From Bradyrhizobium manausense (GTDB lineage Bacteria > Pseudomonadota > Alphaproteobacteria > Rhizobiales > Xanthobacteraceae), in assembly GCF_001440035.1 (NCBI RefSeq), contig NZ_LJYG01000051.1, forward strand, positions 5,239-50,361: a stretch of 45,123 bases of DNA, written 5' to 3'. Positions 15,965 through 22,982 of the stretch are shown here, piece after piece. Made by a program: the position numbers and the translations under genes. Under the pieces are notes generated by a model, which ran no database searches, was not told the origin of the DNA, and worked only from the letters and a program-made list of their open reading frames with translations. Positions within the stretch are counted from its first letter, which is position 1. Each line of letters begins with the position of its first letter.

Positions 15965-16939
15965 ATGAACGACGCGACCACCAGCAACGACATCCGCCTT
16001 CGCGAAGGCTCCTCGATCGCGCAGCGGCTGGTCGTGGCCGGCTCGGCGGCGGCTGTTGCGCTGTGCTTCACGCCGGGCCTGTTCACCCATGACGCCTTTG
16101 AGGTGATCATCTCCGTGGTCGCGCTGCTGGCGGGCACCGCGTTTGTCGGTGTGGTCATGCTGACGCCGGCGGTGGTGTGGATCATCACCCCTGACGAGAT
16201 CCTGATCGGACGGCAACGTCCGTTCGGGAAGCTCCAGACCAGGGTCGTCGCGAAAGACGAGATCACTGGGCTCCAGGTTCCCGGCAGCAAGACCGCCAAG
16301 GCCCGATTTCAACTGGCCTTCACGCTGGCCTCGGGCGAGCGCCTGACCTCCCCGCCGCTGTCCGACGTCACCCATGTTCATGACACCGTGGCGCGGATTG
16401 CGGCGCAGTTCGACGTCCCCGATGTCGAGGCGCCCCTCAACCCGCTCGATGCCAGCAATCCCGAAATGCGGCTTGGCGAACCCGTCGAGCCGTTTTCCCA
16501 AAGAGACATCCGAATCGCGGCCGTGATCGCCGTCGCGGTGAGTGCCGCACCCTACGCCTACAAGCTCTGGCGGGGTTTGCCGCCCAATTGGATCGACTTC
16601 ATGCTGCTGCCGCTTGGCGTGGTCGCGGCGTTCGCGGTCACCAGATTTGCCAATCTCGTCACGGGCGCCTTCTGGATTGTCCGCGAGGGCGACATCCGCG
16701 TCGAACGCCTCTGGGGCAGCGGCGAGCCGCGCGCGGACCATATCGAAGGGCACGACGTCAAGGCGATCACGGTCGAACGCCGCGGCCGGTCCGAGGATGA
16801 GCACTGCATCGTGGTGATCCGCCTGCACTCCGGGCGACGCTTTCGCAGCCCCCGCATCGGCTCGCGCAACGAAGCCCGCGCCGTGGGCGCCGAGATCGTG
16901 CGGCGGCTCGGGATCGGGGAGGAGGCTAATCGGATTTAG
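15965..16939 (+). CDS. Membrane protein with two tandem TM-hairpin plus PH-like units, function unknown
   Basis: 324 residues that I cannot assign to a named family. The protein is an internal duplication. Unit 1 has two helices (about 22-38 and 45-72) then a beta-rich soluble part starting VVWIITPDEILIGRQRPFG and ending in an amphipathic helix (HDTVARIAAQFDV). Unit 2 has two helices (about 180-196 and 205-225) then GAFWIVREGDIRVERLWGSG and the matching end helix (ARAVGAEIVRRLGI). The soluble parts look like the bacterial PH-like domains that follow membrane hairpins in YdbS/YdbT-type proteins. The start ATG at 15965 lies 69 bases after a dispersed palindrome. Expressed alone or with the L,D-transpeptidase gene downstream; no more can be said. 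Confidence 0.8.
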   Translation: MNDATTSNDIRLREGSSIAQRLVVAGSAAAVALCFTPGLFTHDAFEVIISVVALLAGTAFVGVVMLTPAVVWIITPDEILIGRQRPFGKLQTRVVAKDEITGLQVPGSKTAKARFQLAFTLASGERLTSPPLSDVTHVHDTVARIAAQFDVPDVEAPLNPLDASNPEMRLGEPVEPFSQRDIRIAAVIAVAVSAAPYAYKLWRGLPPNWIDFMLLPLGVVAAFAVTRFANLVTGAFWIVREGDIRVERLWGSGEPRADHIEGHDVKAITVERRGRSEDEHCIVVIRLHSGRRFRSPRIGSRNEARAVGAEIVRRLGIGEEANRI

Positions 16940-16984
16940 CGGCCTCACCACTGCTTTTCGCGCCAACCCACCCTGTTCATGGTG

Positions 16985-16998
16985 TTGATCTACGTCAA
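16985..16998. promoter_or_regulatory. FixK/FNR-type box upstream of the L,D-transpeptidase gene
   Basis: TTGATCTACGTCAA matches the FNR/FixK pattern TTGA-N6-TCAA and differs from the TTGAT-N4-ATCAA palindrome at one base. It is about 118 bases before the L,D-transpeptidase start, a distance compatible with activation if the transcript starts near 17040. Single sites of this kind also occur by chance. Confidence 0.4.
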
Positions 16999-17115
16999 AA
17001 AACCAAAGCATTCTCGTGACATACGAATCGGCGGCGCCTTGAACTTGCCACGAAGCTGCCCCTGAGTTCAGATGCAACCTGACGATTTGCGCTGTGGCAG
17101 CGGGGAGAGCTTGAA

Positions 17116-17709
17116 ATGACGGATTTTCGTCGCCTGACCGGGACATTGCTGGCTGCGATGGGCCTGATCCTGTCCGCGCCGCAGGCGTTCGCCCAGCAGC
17201 CTGATCGCGGCGACGAGCCCGGCCTGATCGCCGACGACAGCTACGAGCTCGATCCGGAATGGCAGAAGCAGGTCGTGTACTATCGCACCACCGAAGCGCC
17301 GGGCACCATCATCATCTCGACCGCCGAGCGGCACCTTTATCTGATCCAGCCGGGCGGGCGCGCGATCCGCTACGGCATCGGCGTCGGTCGTGACGGCTTC
17401 CAGTGGCAGGGCCTGGTGCAGATCACCAACAAGAAGGAGTGGCCGGACTGGACGCCGCCGCCGGAGATGATCCAGCGCCAGCCCTATCTGCCGCGCTTCA
17501 TGGCCGGCGGCCCCGGCAATCCGCTCGGGGCCCGCGCCATGTATCTGGGCACCACGGTCTACCGCATCCACGGCACCAACCGGCCTGACACGATCGGCAC
17601 CAAGGTGTCCTCGGGCTGCTTCCGCCTGGTCAACAACGACGTCGCCGATCTCTATGATCGCGTTCCTGTCGGGACCAAGGTGGTCATCCGGCAGAAGCCC
17701 GAACTTTAA
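17116..17709 (+). CDS. L,D-transpeptidase (YkuD family), exported
   Basis: Periplasmic cell-wall enzyme of 197 residues. A signal peptide (about 1-27, ending AFAQ) is followed by the YkuD domain (about 63-195). The catalytic motif is present: His152 (IHGTN), then SSGCFRLVN with nucleophile Cys168 and Arg170. Such enzymes form 3-3 cross-links in peptidoglycan or attach outer-membrane proteins to it, which is a main mode of envelope anchoring in Rhizobiales. The ATG at 17116 is preceded by GGGGAGAG at good spacing. A FixK/FNR-like box lies upstream and a hairpin element follows the stop codon. The precise reaction cannot be told from sequence. Confidence 0.93.
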   Translation: MTDFRRLTGTLLAAMGLILSAPQAFAQQPDRGDEPGLIADDSYELDPEWQKQVVYYRTTEAPGTIIISTAERHLYLIQPGGRAIRYGIGVGRDGFQWQGLVQITNKKEWPDWTPPPEMIQRQPYLPRFMAGGPGNPLGARAMYLGTTVYRIHGTNRPDTIGTKVSSGCFRLVNNDVADLYDRVPVGTKVVIRQKPEL

Positions 17710-17722
17710 GCTCGTCCTTCGA

Positions 17723-17766
17723 GCATGATCCCTTGGAATTTCCTTGGAATTTCCTTGGGATCATGC
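17723..17766. repeat. GCATGATC palindrome, variant with 11-base tandem repeats
   Basis: GCATGATCCC and GGGATCATGC form a 10-base stem. The loop is made of tandem copies of CCTTGGAATTT, unlike the usual interior of this family. It starts 14 bases after the stop codon of the L,D-transpeptidase gene and could end that transcript. Confidence 0.75.
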
Positions 17767-17818
17767 TTCCCGCCTCTTCCAAATTTCCTTGTCCCGATTT
17801 TTTCGAGAGAGCAACATG

Positions 17819-18856
17819 ATGCGCACATTTCGAGGCGGCCTGCTGATCGGGCTCGCGGTCGCCGTGCTGGTCGCCGCCTTGGCCATCACCTACGAATTCT
17901 ACGACACCCGCACCCTGAAGCGCACCGTGCGCCGCGGCGAGGTGCTGTGCGGCGTCAACAAGGGCCTGCCGGGCTTCTCGATTCCCGACGACAAGGGCAA
18001 CTGGACCGGTTTTGACGTCGATTTCTGCCGTGCCGTCGCGGCGGCGATCTTCAACGATCCGAGCAAGGCCAAGTTCGTCCCGCTCGATGCCAGCGAGCGC
18101 TTCAAGGAATTGCAGAGCCGCAAGGTCGACATCCTCTCGCGCAACTCGACCTGGAGCATGTCGCGCGAGCTCGAATATGATCTGTATTTCCCGGCCGTCG
18201 CCTATTACGACGGCGAAGGCTTCATGGTGCCGCGCTCCCGCAACAAGGAGACCTCGCTCGACCTCGCCGACAGCAAGGTCTGCGTGCAATCCGGCACCAC
18301 CACGCTGCTCAACCTCGCCGACTACTTCAAAGCCAACAACATGAAGTATGAGCTGGTGAAGTTCGACAAGCTGGAAGACGTGGTGAAGGCCTACGATACC
18401 GGCAAGTGCGACACGCTCACCGCCGACGTCTCCCAGCTCTATGCGCTCCGGCTGAACCTGTCCAAGCCCGGCGATCACATGATCCTGCCCGACATGATCT
18501 CCAAGGAGCCGCTCGCCCCCGTCGTGCGCCAGCGCGACGACGACTGGATGATGATCGTGAAGTGGACGCTCTACGCGATGATCAACGCCGAGGAGCTCGG
18601 CGTCACCTCGCAGAACATCGACGAAGCGCTGAAGTCGAAGAAGCCCGAGGTGATGCGCCTCGTCGGCACCGAAGGCAATTATGGCGAGCAGCTTGGCCTG
18701 ACCAAGGACTGGGCCGTGCGCATCATCCGCCATGTCGGCAATTACGGCGAAATGTACGAGCGCAACATCGGCGAGAAGTCGCAGCTGAAGATCCCGCGCG
18801 GCATGAACCAGCTGTGGAATGCCGGCGGCGTGCAGTATGCGCCGCCGATGCGGTGA
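17819..18856 (+). CDS. Orphan general amino-acid ABC transporter binding protein (AapJ-like)
   Basis: Periplasmic binding protein of 345 residues, close in pattern to AapJ, the receptor of the broad amino-acid transporter of rhizobia. Family signatures are CGVNKGLPGFS, DVDFCRAVAAAIFND, VCVQSGTTTLLNL, ISKEPLAP and TEGNYGEQLGLTKDW. A signal or anchor helix covers about residues 7-28. Two ATGs are adjacent (17816 and 17819); the second is seven bases from GAGAGAG and is chosen. The frame is open further upstream but runs into a repeat. No aapQ, aapM or aapP genes follow; the gene is alone and followed by repeats. It may serve a distant transporter or a sensor. Confidence 0.93.
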   Translation: MRTFRGGLLIGLAVAVLVAALAITYEFYDTRTLKRTVRRGEVLCGVNKGLPGFSIPDDKGNWTGFDVDFCRAVAAAIFNDPSKAKFVPLDASERFKELQSRKVDILSRNSTWSMSRELEYDLYFPAVAYYDGEGFMVPRSRNKETSLDLADSKVCVQSGTTTLLNLADYFKANNMKYELVKFDKLEDVVKAYDTGKCDTLTADVSQLYALRLNLSKPGDHMILPDMISKEPLAPVVRQRDDDWMMIVKWTLYAMINAEELGVTSQNIDEALKSKKPEVMRLVGTEGNYGEQLGLTKDWAVRIIRHVGNYGEMYERNIGEKSQLKIPRGMNQLWNAGGVQYAPPMR

Positions 18857-18876
18857 GGGCTCTCCGGCGCACCTCG

Positions 18877-19013
18877 TAGGGTGGGTTAGCCCTGCAATTG
18901 CGCCAGGCGCAATTGCAGGGCTTAACCCACCATGCTTCCGCGTTCGCCGAACAAAGTTGGTGGGTTACGCGCCGCAGATGCGCTTTGCGCTTCTGCAGCG
19001 CTAACCCACCCTA
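18877..19013. repeat. MITE-like element, TAGGGTGGGTTAGC family, with nested hairpins
   Basis: The outer ends TAGGGTGGGTTAGC (18877-18890) and GCTAACCCACCCTA (19000-19013) are perfect inverted repeats. Inside, CCTGCAATTGCGCC and GGCGCAATTGCAGG form a tight hairpin (about 18891-18919), and a second GGTGGGTTACGCGC segment follows. The composition suggests one copy broken or extended by another. It lies between the AapJ-like gene and the acyl-CoA dehydrogenase gene. Confidence 0.8.
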
Positions 19014-19021
19014 GGAGAGCG

Positions 19022-19106
19022 GTAGCCCGGATGGAGCGCAGCGCAATCCGGGGTGGTCTCGCCGCGTGGACAGAACCCGGATTTCGCTACGCTCCATCCG
19101 GGCTAC
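19022..19106. repeat. Palindromic element, GTAGCCCGGATGGAGCG family
   Basis: 85 bases with perfect 17-base terminal inverted repeats (19022-19038 and 19090-19106). It sits directly beside the previous element and ends four bases from the stop codon of the acyl-CoA dehydrogenase gene at 19111. Confidence 0.85.
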
Positions 19107-19110
19107 GGGA

Positions 19111-20250
19111 TCAATACCCCCGCGCGCGCGCCAGCCGCTCGGTGTGGTAGTTCGCATCCCCGAACAATTCCTCGCACACACGTGCGCGCTTCATGAAGAA
19201 GCCGATGTCGAACTGGTCGGTCATGCCCATGCCGCCGTGCATCTGCACGCCCTCCTGCACCGCGCGGGTGGCGGTGGTGCCGGCGCGGGCCTTGGCGACC
19301 GCAACGCTTGATGCAGCCTTCGTCACATCGGCGTCCAGGGCCTGCAGCGCCTTCATGGTGGCGGCGCGGGTGATCTCGATGTCGACATAGAGCTCGGCGG
19401 CGCGGTGCTGCAGCGCCTGGAATTCGCCGATCAGCTTGCCGAACTGTTTTCGGCTCTTGAGATACTCGATGGTGCGGCCAAAGACCTCGTCGCTGAGGCC
19501 CACCATTTCGGCGGCGACCGCGCCGCGGCCGATATCGAGCACGCCGTCGAGCAGGCCAGCCGCCTGGTCGATCTCGCCGAGCACGCTGTCGGCGTTGACG
19601 TCGACATTGGCGAGCTCGATCCGCGCCGCATTGTGTGCGTCGACCATGATGGTGCGCTCGATCGACACGCCCTTGGCTTTGGGATTGACCAGGAACAGCG
19701 TCAGGCCGTCGCGCTCGCCGGCCGAGCCCGCAGTGCGCGCGGCGACGATGAAGAGATCGGCAACGTGGCCGTCGACCACCAGCGCCTTGGCGCCGGACAA
19801 TTTAAAGCCGTTGCCGGCGCGCACGGCCTGCAAGGCGGTGTGGAGCGGGCGGTGCTTTGCGCCTTCGTCGATTGCGAGCGTCGCCAGCAGCGAGCCGTTG
19901 GAAATCCAGGGCAAGAACTCCGCCTTCTGCGCGGCATTGCCGCCACGGTTCAGCGCAGATGCTGCGACCACGGACGTGGCGAGGAAAGGCGACGGCATCA
20001 AGGTGCGGCCGATTTCCTCCATGACCACGCCGGCCTCCATGAAGCCGAGGCCGCTGCCGCCGAACTCTTCCGGCACCAGCAGGCCGGCAAAGCCCATCTC
20101 GGCGAAGGATTGCCAGAGCTCCTTGGAGAAGCCGGTGGGATCCTTGCTGTCGCGCAGGTGCCGCAGATGCGACACCGGCGCCTTGTCGCTGATCAGCCCG
20201 CGCGCGGAGTCGCGGAGCATTGATTGTTCTTCGGTGAGGACGAGGGCCAT
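19111..20250 (-). CDS. Acyl-CoA dehydrogenase, probable small subunit of a heteromeric pair
   Basis: Soluble FAD enzyme of 379 residues in the acyl-CoA dehydrogenase family. It begins LTEEQSMLRDSARGLI; the N-terminal helical domain has VPEEFGGSGLGF, the middle beta domain is reduced compared with the neighbour, and the C-terminal helices carry RKQFGKLIGEFQALQH and MHGGMGMTDQFDIGFF. It follows a second dehydrogenase gene of 404 residues on the same strand. Adjacent non-identical dehydrogenases of this sort form heteromers, as with the PimC/PimD large and small subunits of pimeloyl-CoA dehydrogenase in Rhodopseudomonas. The start is the ATG at 20250; the open frame continues upstream only through non-coding sequence. 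The substrate is unknown. Confidence 0.92.
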   Translation of the reverse strand: MALVLTEEQSMLRDSARGLISDKAPVSHLRHLRDSKDPTGFSKELWQSFAEMGFAGLLVPEEFGGSGLGFMEAGVVMEEIGRTLMPSPFLATSVVAASALNRGGNAAQKAEFLPWISNGSLLATLAIDEGAKHRPLHTALQAVRAGNGFKLSGAKALVVDGHVADLFIVAARTAGSAGERDGLTLFLVNPKAKGVSIERTIMVDAHNAARIELANVDVNADSVLGEIDQAAGLLDGVLDIGRGAVAAEMVGLSDEVFGRTIEYLKSRKQFGKLIGEFQALQHRAAELYVDIEITRAATMKALQALDADVTKAASSVAVAKARAGTTATRAVQEGVQMHGGMGMTDQFDIGFFMKRARVCEELFGDANYHTERLARARGY

Positions 20251-20292
20251 GTGCTTAAGTCTCTGGTATCGCGTGGAATGCATGTTTTTGCT

Positions 20293-20370
20293 GTCATTCC
20301 GGGGCACGCGAAGCGTGAACCCGGAATCTCGAGGTTCCGGGTTCGGTCCTGCGGACCGCCCCGGAACGAC
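20293..20370. repeat. Dispersed palindromic element (GTCATTCCGGGGC family), copy 2
   Basis: It begins GTCATTCCGGGGC and ends GCCCCGGAACGAC, with an inner pair GAACCCGGAA / TTCCGGGTTC. It fills the 122-base gap between the two acyl-CoA dehydrogenase genes and touches the stop codon of the upstream gene (20373). Being inside a probable operon, it would be transcribed as a long hairpin. Confidence 0.88.
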
Positions 20371-20372
20371 GG

Positions 20373-21587
20373 TTAGGCCCCCGGCAGATCCAGGATGCGC
20401 TTGGCGACGATGCCGAGCATGACCTCGGACGTGCCGCCCTCGATCGAGTTGGCCTTGGTGCGCAGCCAGGCGCGCGGGCGGGCGCCATGCTTGGAGCGTT
20501 CGCTCTCCCATTCCAGCGCGTCGATGCCGCCGGCCGACATCAGGATCTCGTAGCGGCGCTTGTTGAGCTCGGTGCCGTAATATTTCATCGCCGACGAGAA
20601 CGCCGGATGCGCCTGGCCGGCCTTGGCGAGATCGACCGCGCGCTCGGCGCAGGCGGCGAGCGCGGCTTCGTCGACGTCGAAGGTTGCGATCTGGCCGCGC
20701 AGCATCGCATCGTCGAGCCGCCCCAGCGCATCGGTGCCGACGGAATCGGCCGCGATCTGGCCGAGCGGACGGCCGACGCCGCGCTCGCCCATCCCCGAGA
20801 TCATCGCGCGCTCGTGCTGCAGCAGATATTTGGCGACGTCCCAGCCGCGGTTGATCTGGCCCACCACATGCGATTTCGGCACGCGGACATTGTCGAAGAA
20901 GGTCTCGCAGAACGGTGAATAGCCCGAGATCAGCAGGATCGGCTTGGTGGTGACGCCCTTCGAGGCCATGTCGAACAGGATGAAGCTGATGCCGTCGTGC
21001 TTCTTCGCCGCGGGATCGGTACGCACGAGGCAGAAGATCCAGTCCGCGTAGTTCGCGTAGGACGTCCAGATCTTCTGGCCGTTGATGATGAAGTCGTCGC
21101 CATCGCTCTCGGCGCGGGTCTGCAGCGAGGCAAGGTCGGAGCCGGCGTTCGGCTCGGAATAGCCCTGGCACCAGCGGATCAGGCCCGCGGCGATCTTCGG
21201 CAGATGCTCTTTCTTCTGCGCCTCGTTGCCGTATTTCAGCAGCGCCGGTCCGAGCATCCAGATGCCGAAGCTCGACAGCGGCGGGCGCGCGCCGATCCGG
21301 GCCATCTCGGAGCGCAGCACCTTGTGCTCGGCAGCACTCAAGCCCCCACCGCCATATTCCCTGGGCCAATCCGGCACGGTCCAGCCCTTGTCGCGCATGC
21401 GCTCGAACCAGACGCGCTGCGGCTCGGAGGAGAATTTTGCGTTGCGTCCGCCCCAGAACACGTCGGCGTCGGAGGTTGCGGGCTTGCGCATTTCCGGCGG
21501 GCAATTGGCCTCGAGCCAGGCGCGCGTCTCGCTACGGAATTTGTCGAGATCGGCGCTTTCAATTTCGCTGGTTTTGGCGTCAGTCAT
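20373..21587 (-). CDS. Acyl-CoA dehydrogenase, probable large subunit of a heteromeric pair
   Basis: FAD-dependent acyl-CoA dehydrogenase of 404 residues. The N-terminal domain includes GWTVPDWPREYGGGGLS; the beta domain has QGYSEPNAGSDLASLQTRA and INGQKIWTSYA, the classic FAD/substrate segment; the C-terminal domain ends with EGGTSEVMLGIVAKRILDLPG, the usual flavin-contacting region. The ATG at 21587 is chosen because the frame upstream codes for nothing family-like. It is first in the minus-strand pair and divergent from the gene at 21722. Beta-oxidation of a fatty, dicarboxylic or aromatic-derived acyl-CoA is likely; which one cannot be told. Confidence 0.94.
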   Translation of the reverse strand: MTDAKTSEIESADLDKFRSETRAWLEANCPPEMRKPATSDADVFWGGRNAKFSSEPQRVWFERMRDKGWTVPDWPREYGGGGLSAAEHKVLRSEMARIGARPPLSSFGIWMLGPALLKYGNEAQKKEHLPKIAAGLIRWCQGYSEPNAGSDLASLQTRAESDGDDFIINGQKIWTSYANYADWIFCLVRTDPAAKKHDGISFILFDMASKGVTTKPILLISGYSPFCETFFDNVRVPKSHVVGQINRGWDVAKYLLQHERAMISGMGERGVGRPLGQIAADSVGTDALGRLDDAMLRGQIATFDVDEAALAACAERAVDLAKAGQAHPAFSSAMKYYGTELNKRRYEILMSAGGIDALEWESERSKHGARPRAWLRTKANSIEGGTSEVMLGIVAKRILDLPGA

Positions 21588-21721
21588 TGGTCGTTTCCAT
21601 CGATGCAACCCTTGTTGGGCGCGACTCTGGGCCAAGCCCTCGCGGAATTCAACCACTTCCGTAGGGCGTTGTCGGCTATAGTCGTGGCGCGATGGTGTTT
21701 GAAAACAAAGAGGAAACGAGG

Positions 21722-22267
21722 ATGCGCCTAAAGCTTCTTTCGCCTGGCGAAATGAACGAGAGCCAGCGGCAGACCTATGACGAGTCGATTGCCGGCAAAC
21801 GCGGCAAGCCGCCGGCGCCGATGATGGCCTGGCTGAACAGCCCGGACATGGCCCGTCACGCCACGCGGCTCGGCGAGGTGCTGCGCTACGATACCATCTT
21901 CCCGGCAAAACTTTCGGAGATCGCGATCCTGGTGACGGCGCGGCACTGGACCGCGCATTACGAATGGTATGCGCATAAGCGGCTTGCACTTGCCGGCGGC
22001 ATGAAGGTGGACATCATCGACGCGATCCGCGATCGCCGCACGCCCGAGTTCGACGACCCCAAGGGAAGGATGATCTACGATCTCGCGAAGTCGCTGCATG
22101 AGGGCCACGGTGTCGAGAAGGGCCTCTATGACGAGGCCGTGAAGCTGCTCAGCGAACGCGGCGTCGTCGAGGTTATCGGGCTGTGCGGCTATTACACGAT
22201 GGTGTCGATGACGCTGAACACGTTCGAGTTCGGGCTGCCGGAGGGCGAGGTGCCGGAGCTGACTTGA
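21722..22267 (+). CDS. Carboxymuconolactone decarboxylase-like (AhpD fold) protein
   Basis: Small helical protein of 181 residues from the ATG at 21722, which follows GAGGAAACGAGG. The AhpD-like core helix reads EIAILVTARHWTAHYEWYAH with Glu66, His75, His79, Glu81 and His85, but no CxxC, so peroxidase-type redox chemistry is excluded; it fits the decarboxylase-like or uncharacterised branch of the family. It is divergent from the acyl-CoA dehydrogenase pair (134 bases between starts) and is followed by a VOC-family gene, suggesting a shared catabolic role. The reaction is unknown. An earlier in-frame ATG at 21692 is possible but has no ribosome site. Confidence 0.88.
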   Translation: MRLKLLSPGEMNESQRQTYDESIAGKRGKPPAPMMAWLNSPDMARHATRLGEVLRYDTIFPAKLSEIAILVTARHWTAHYEWYAHKRLALAGGMKVDIIDAIRDRRTPEFDDPKGRMIYDLAKSLHEGHGVEKGLYDEAVKLLSERGVVEVIGLCGYYTMVSMTLNTFEFGLPEGEVPELT

Positions 22268-22358
22268 GTCTCGCATCTGGAAACGCTGGGTTTCGGGATC
22301 AGCCAGTGGCGGTGTGCCGAACCCCGGCTTAAGTGAGGTTTAGACACGGAGCAGCCAC

Positions 22359-22853
22359 ATGTCGCAAACATCACCCGTCCCCGCCGGCACGCGCATCGGC
22401 CACGTCCATCTCAAGGTTGCCGATCTCGATCGTGCGCTCGGCTTTTATTGCGGCGTGCTCGGCTTCGAGCTGATGCAGCGCATGGGCTCGGGTGCGGCCT
22501 TCATCTCGGCCGGCGGCTACCATCACCACATCGGGCTCAACACCTGGGAAAGCAAGGGCGGCTCGCCGCCGCCGCCGGGCACCACCGGGCTGTTTCACAC
22601 CGCGATCCTCTATCCGACGCGCCCGGCGCTGGCGGATGCGCTGCATCGGGTGCTGACAGCAGGCATTGCGCTGGATGGCGCCAGCGACCATGGCGTGAGC
22701 GAGGCGCTGTATTTGCGCGATCCTGACCAGAACGGCGTGGAGCTGTATTGGGACAAGCCGCGGGAGCAATGGCCGTTCGGGCCGGATGGCAAGCTCGCGA
22801 TGTTTACCAAGCGGCTGGATGTGGAGGGGTTGTTGAGGCAGCGGGAGGTGTGA
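22359..22853 (+). CDS. VOC-family (glyoxalase/extradiol dioxygenase fold) protein
   Basis: 164 residues with the paired beta-alpha-beta units of the vicinal oxygen chelate fold. The first module begins IGHVHLKVADLDRALGFYCGVLGF (in parts), with a candidate metal His in GHVHLKV; the second has FHTAILYPTRPALADAL and ends with the conserved metal Glu in NGVELYW. The sequence resembles CatE-like catechol 2,3-dioxygenase annotations, but single-domain members have many activities. It follows the AhpD-fold gene after 91 bases. A palindromic repeat lies just after its stop codon. Confidence 0.88.
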   Translation: MSQTSPVPAGTRIGHVHLKVADLDRALGFYCGVLGFELMQRMGSGAAFISAGGYHHHIGLNTWESKGGSPPPPGTTGLFHTAILYPTRPALADALHRVLTAGIALDGASDHGVSEALYLRDPDQNGVELYWDKPREQWPFGPDGKLAMFTKRLDVEGLLRQREV

Positions 22854-22869
22854 GCCCCCGCTCTCTCCC

Positions 22870-22956
22870 CGTCATTGCGAGGAGCCCTTGCGACGAAGCA
22901 ATCCAGAATCTTTCCGCGGAGACAGTCTGGATTGCTTCGCTGCGCTCGCAATGACG
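22870..22956. repeat. Dispersed palindromic element (CATTGCGAG family), copy 2
   Basis: Ends CGTCATTGCGAG and CTCGCAATGACG match those of the copy at 1888-1974 exactly, and the inner AGCAATCCAGA / TCTGGATTGCT pair is kept. It lies between the convergent VOC-family and MFS genes and may terminate both. Confidence 0.88.
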
Positions 22957-22982
22957 GAGTTTGTGGAGGCAGCGTCGCGTCG

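Noticed and set aside
19111..21504. Apparent 797-residue fusion protein on the minus strand
   Set aside because: The first half is an out-of-frame reading of the acyl-CoA dehydrogenase gene at 20373-21587; only the second half is a real protein. There is no fusion.
22870..22956. CRISPR-like repeat
   Set aside because: The repeats found are isolated palindromes with no regular direct repeats and spacers and no cas genes.
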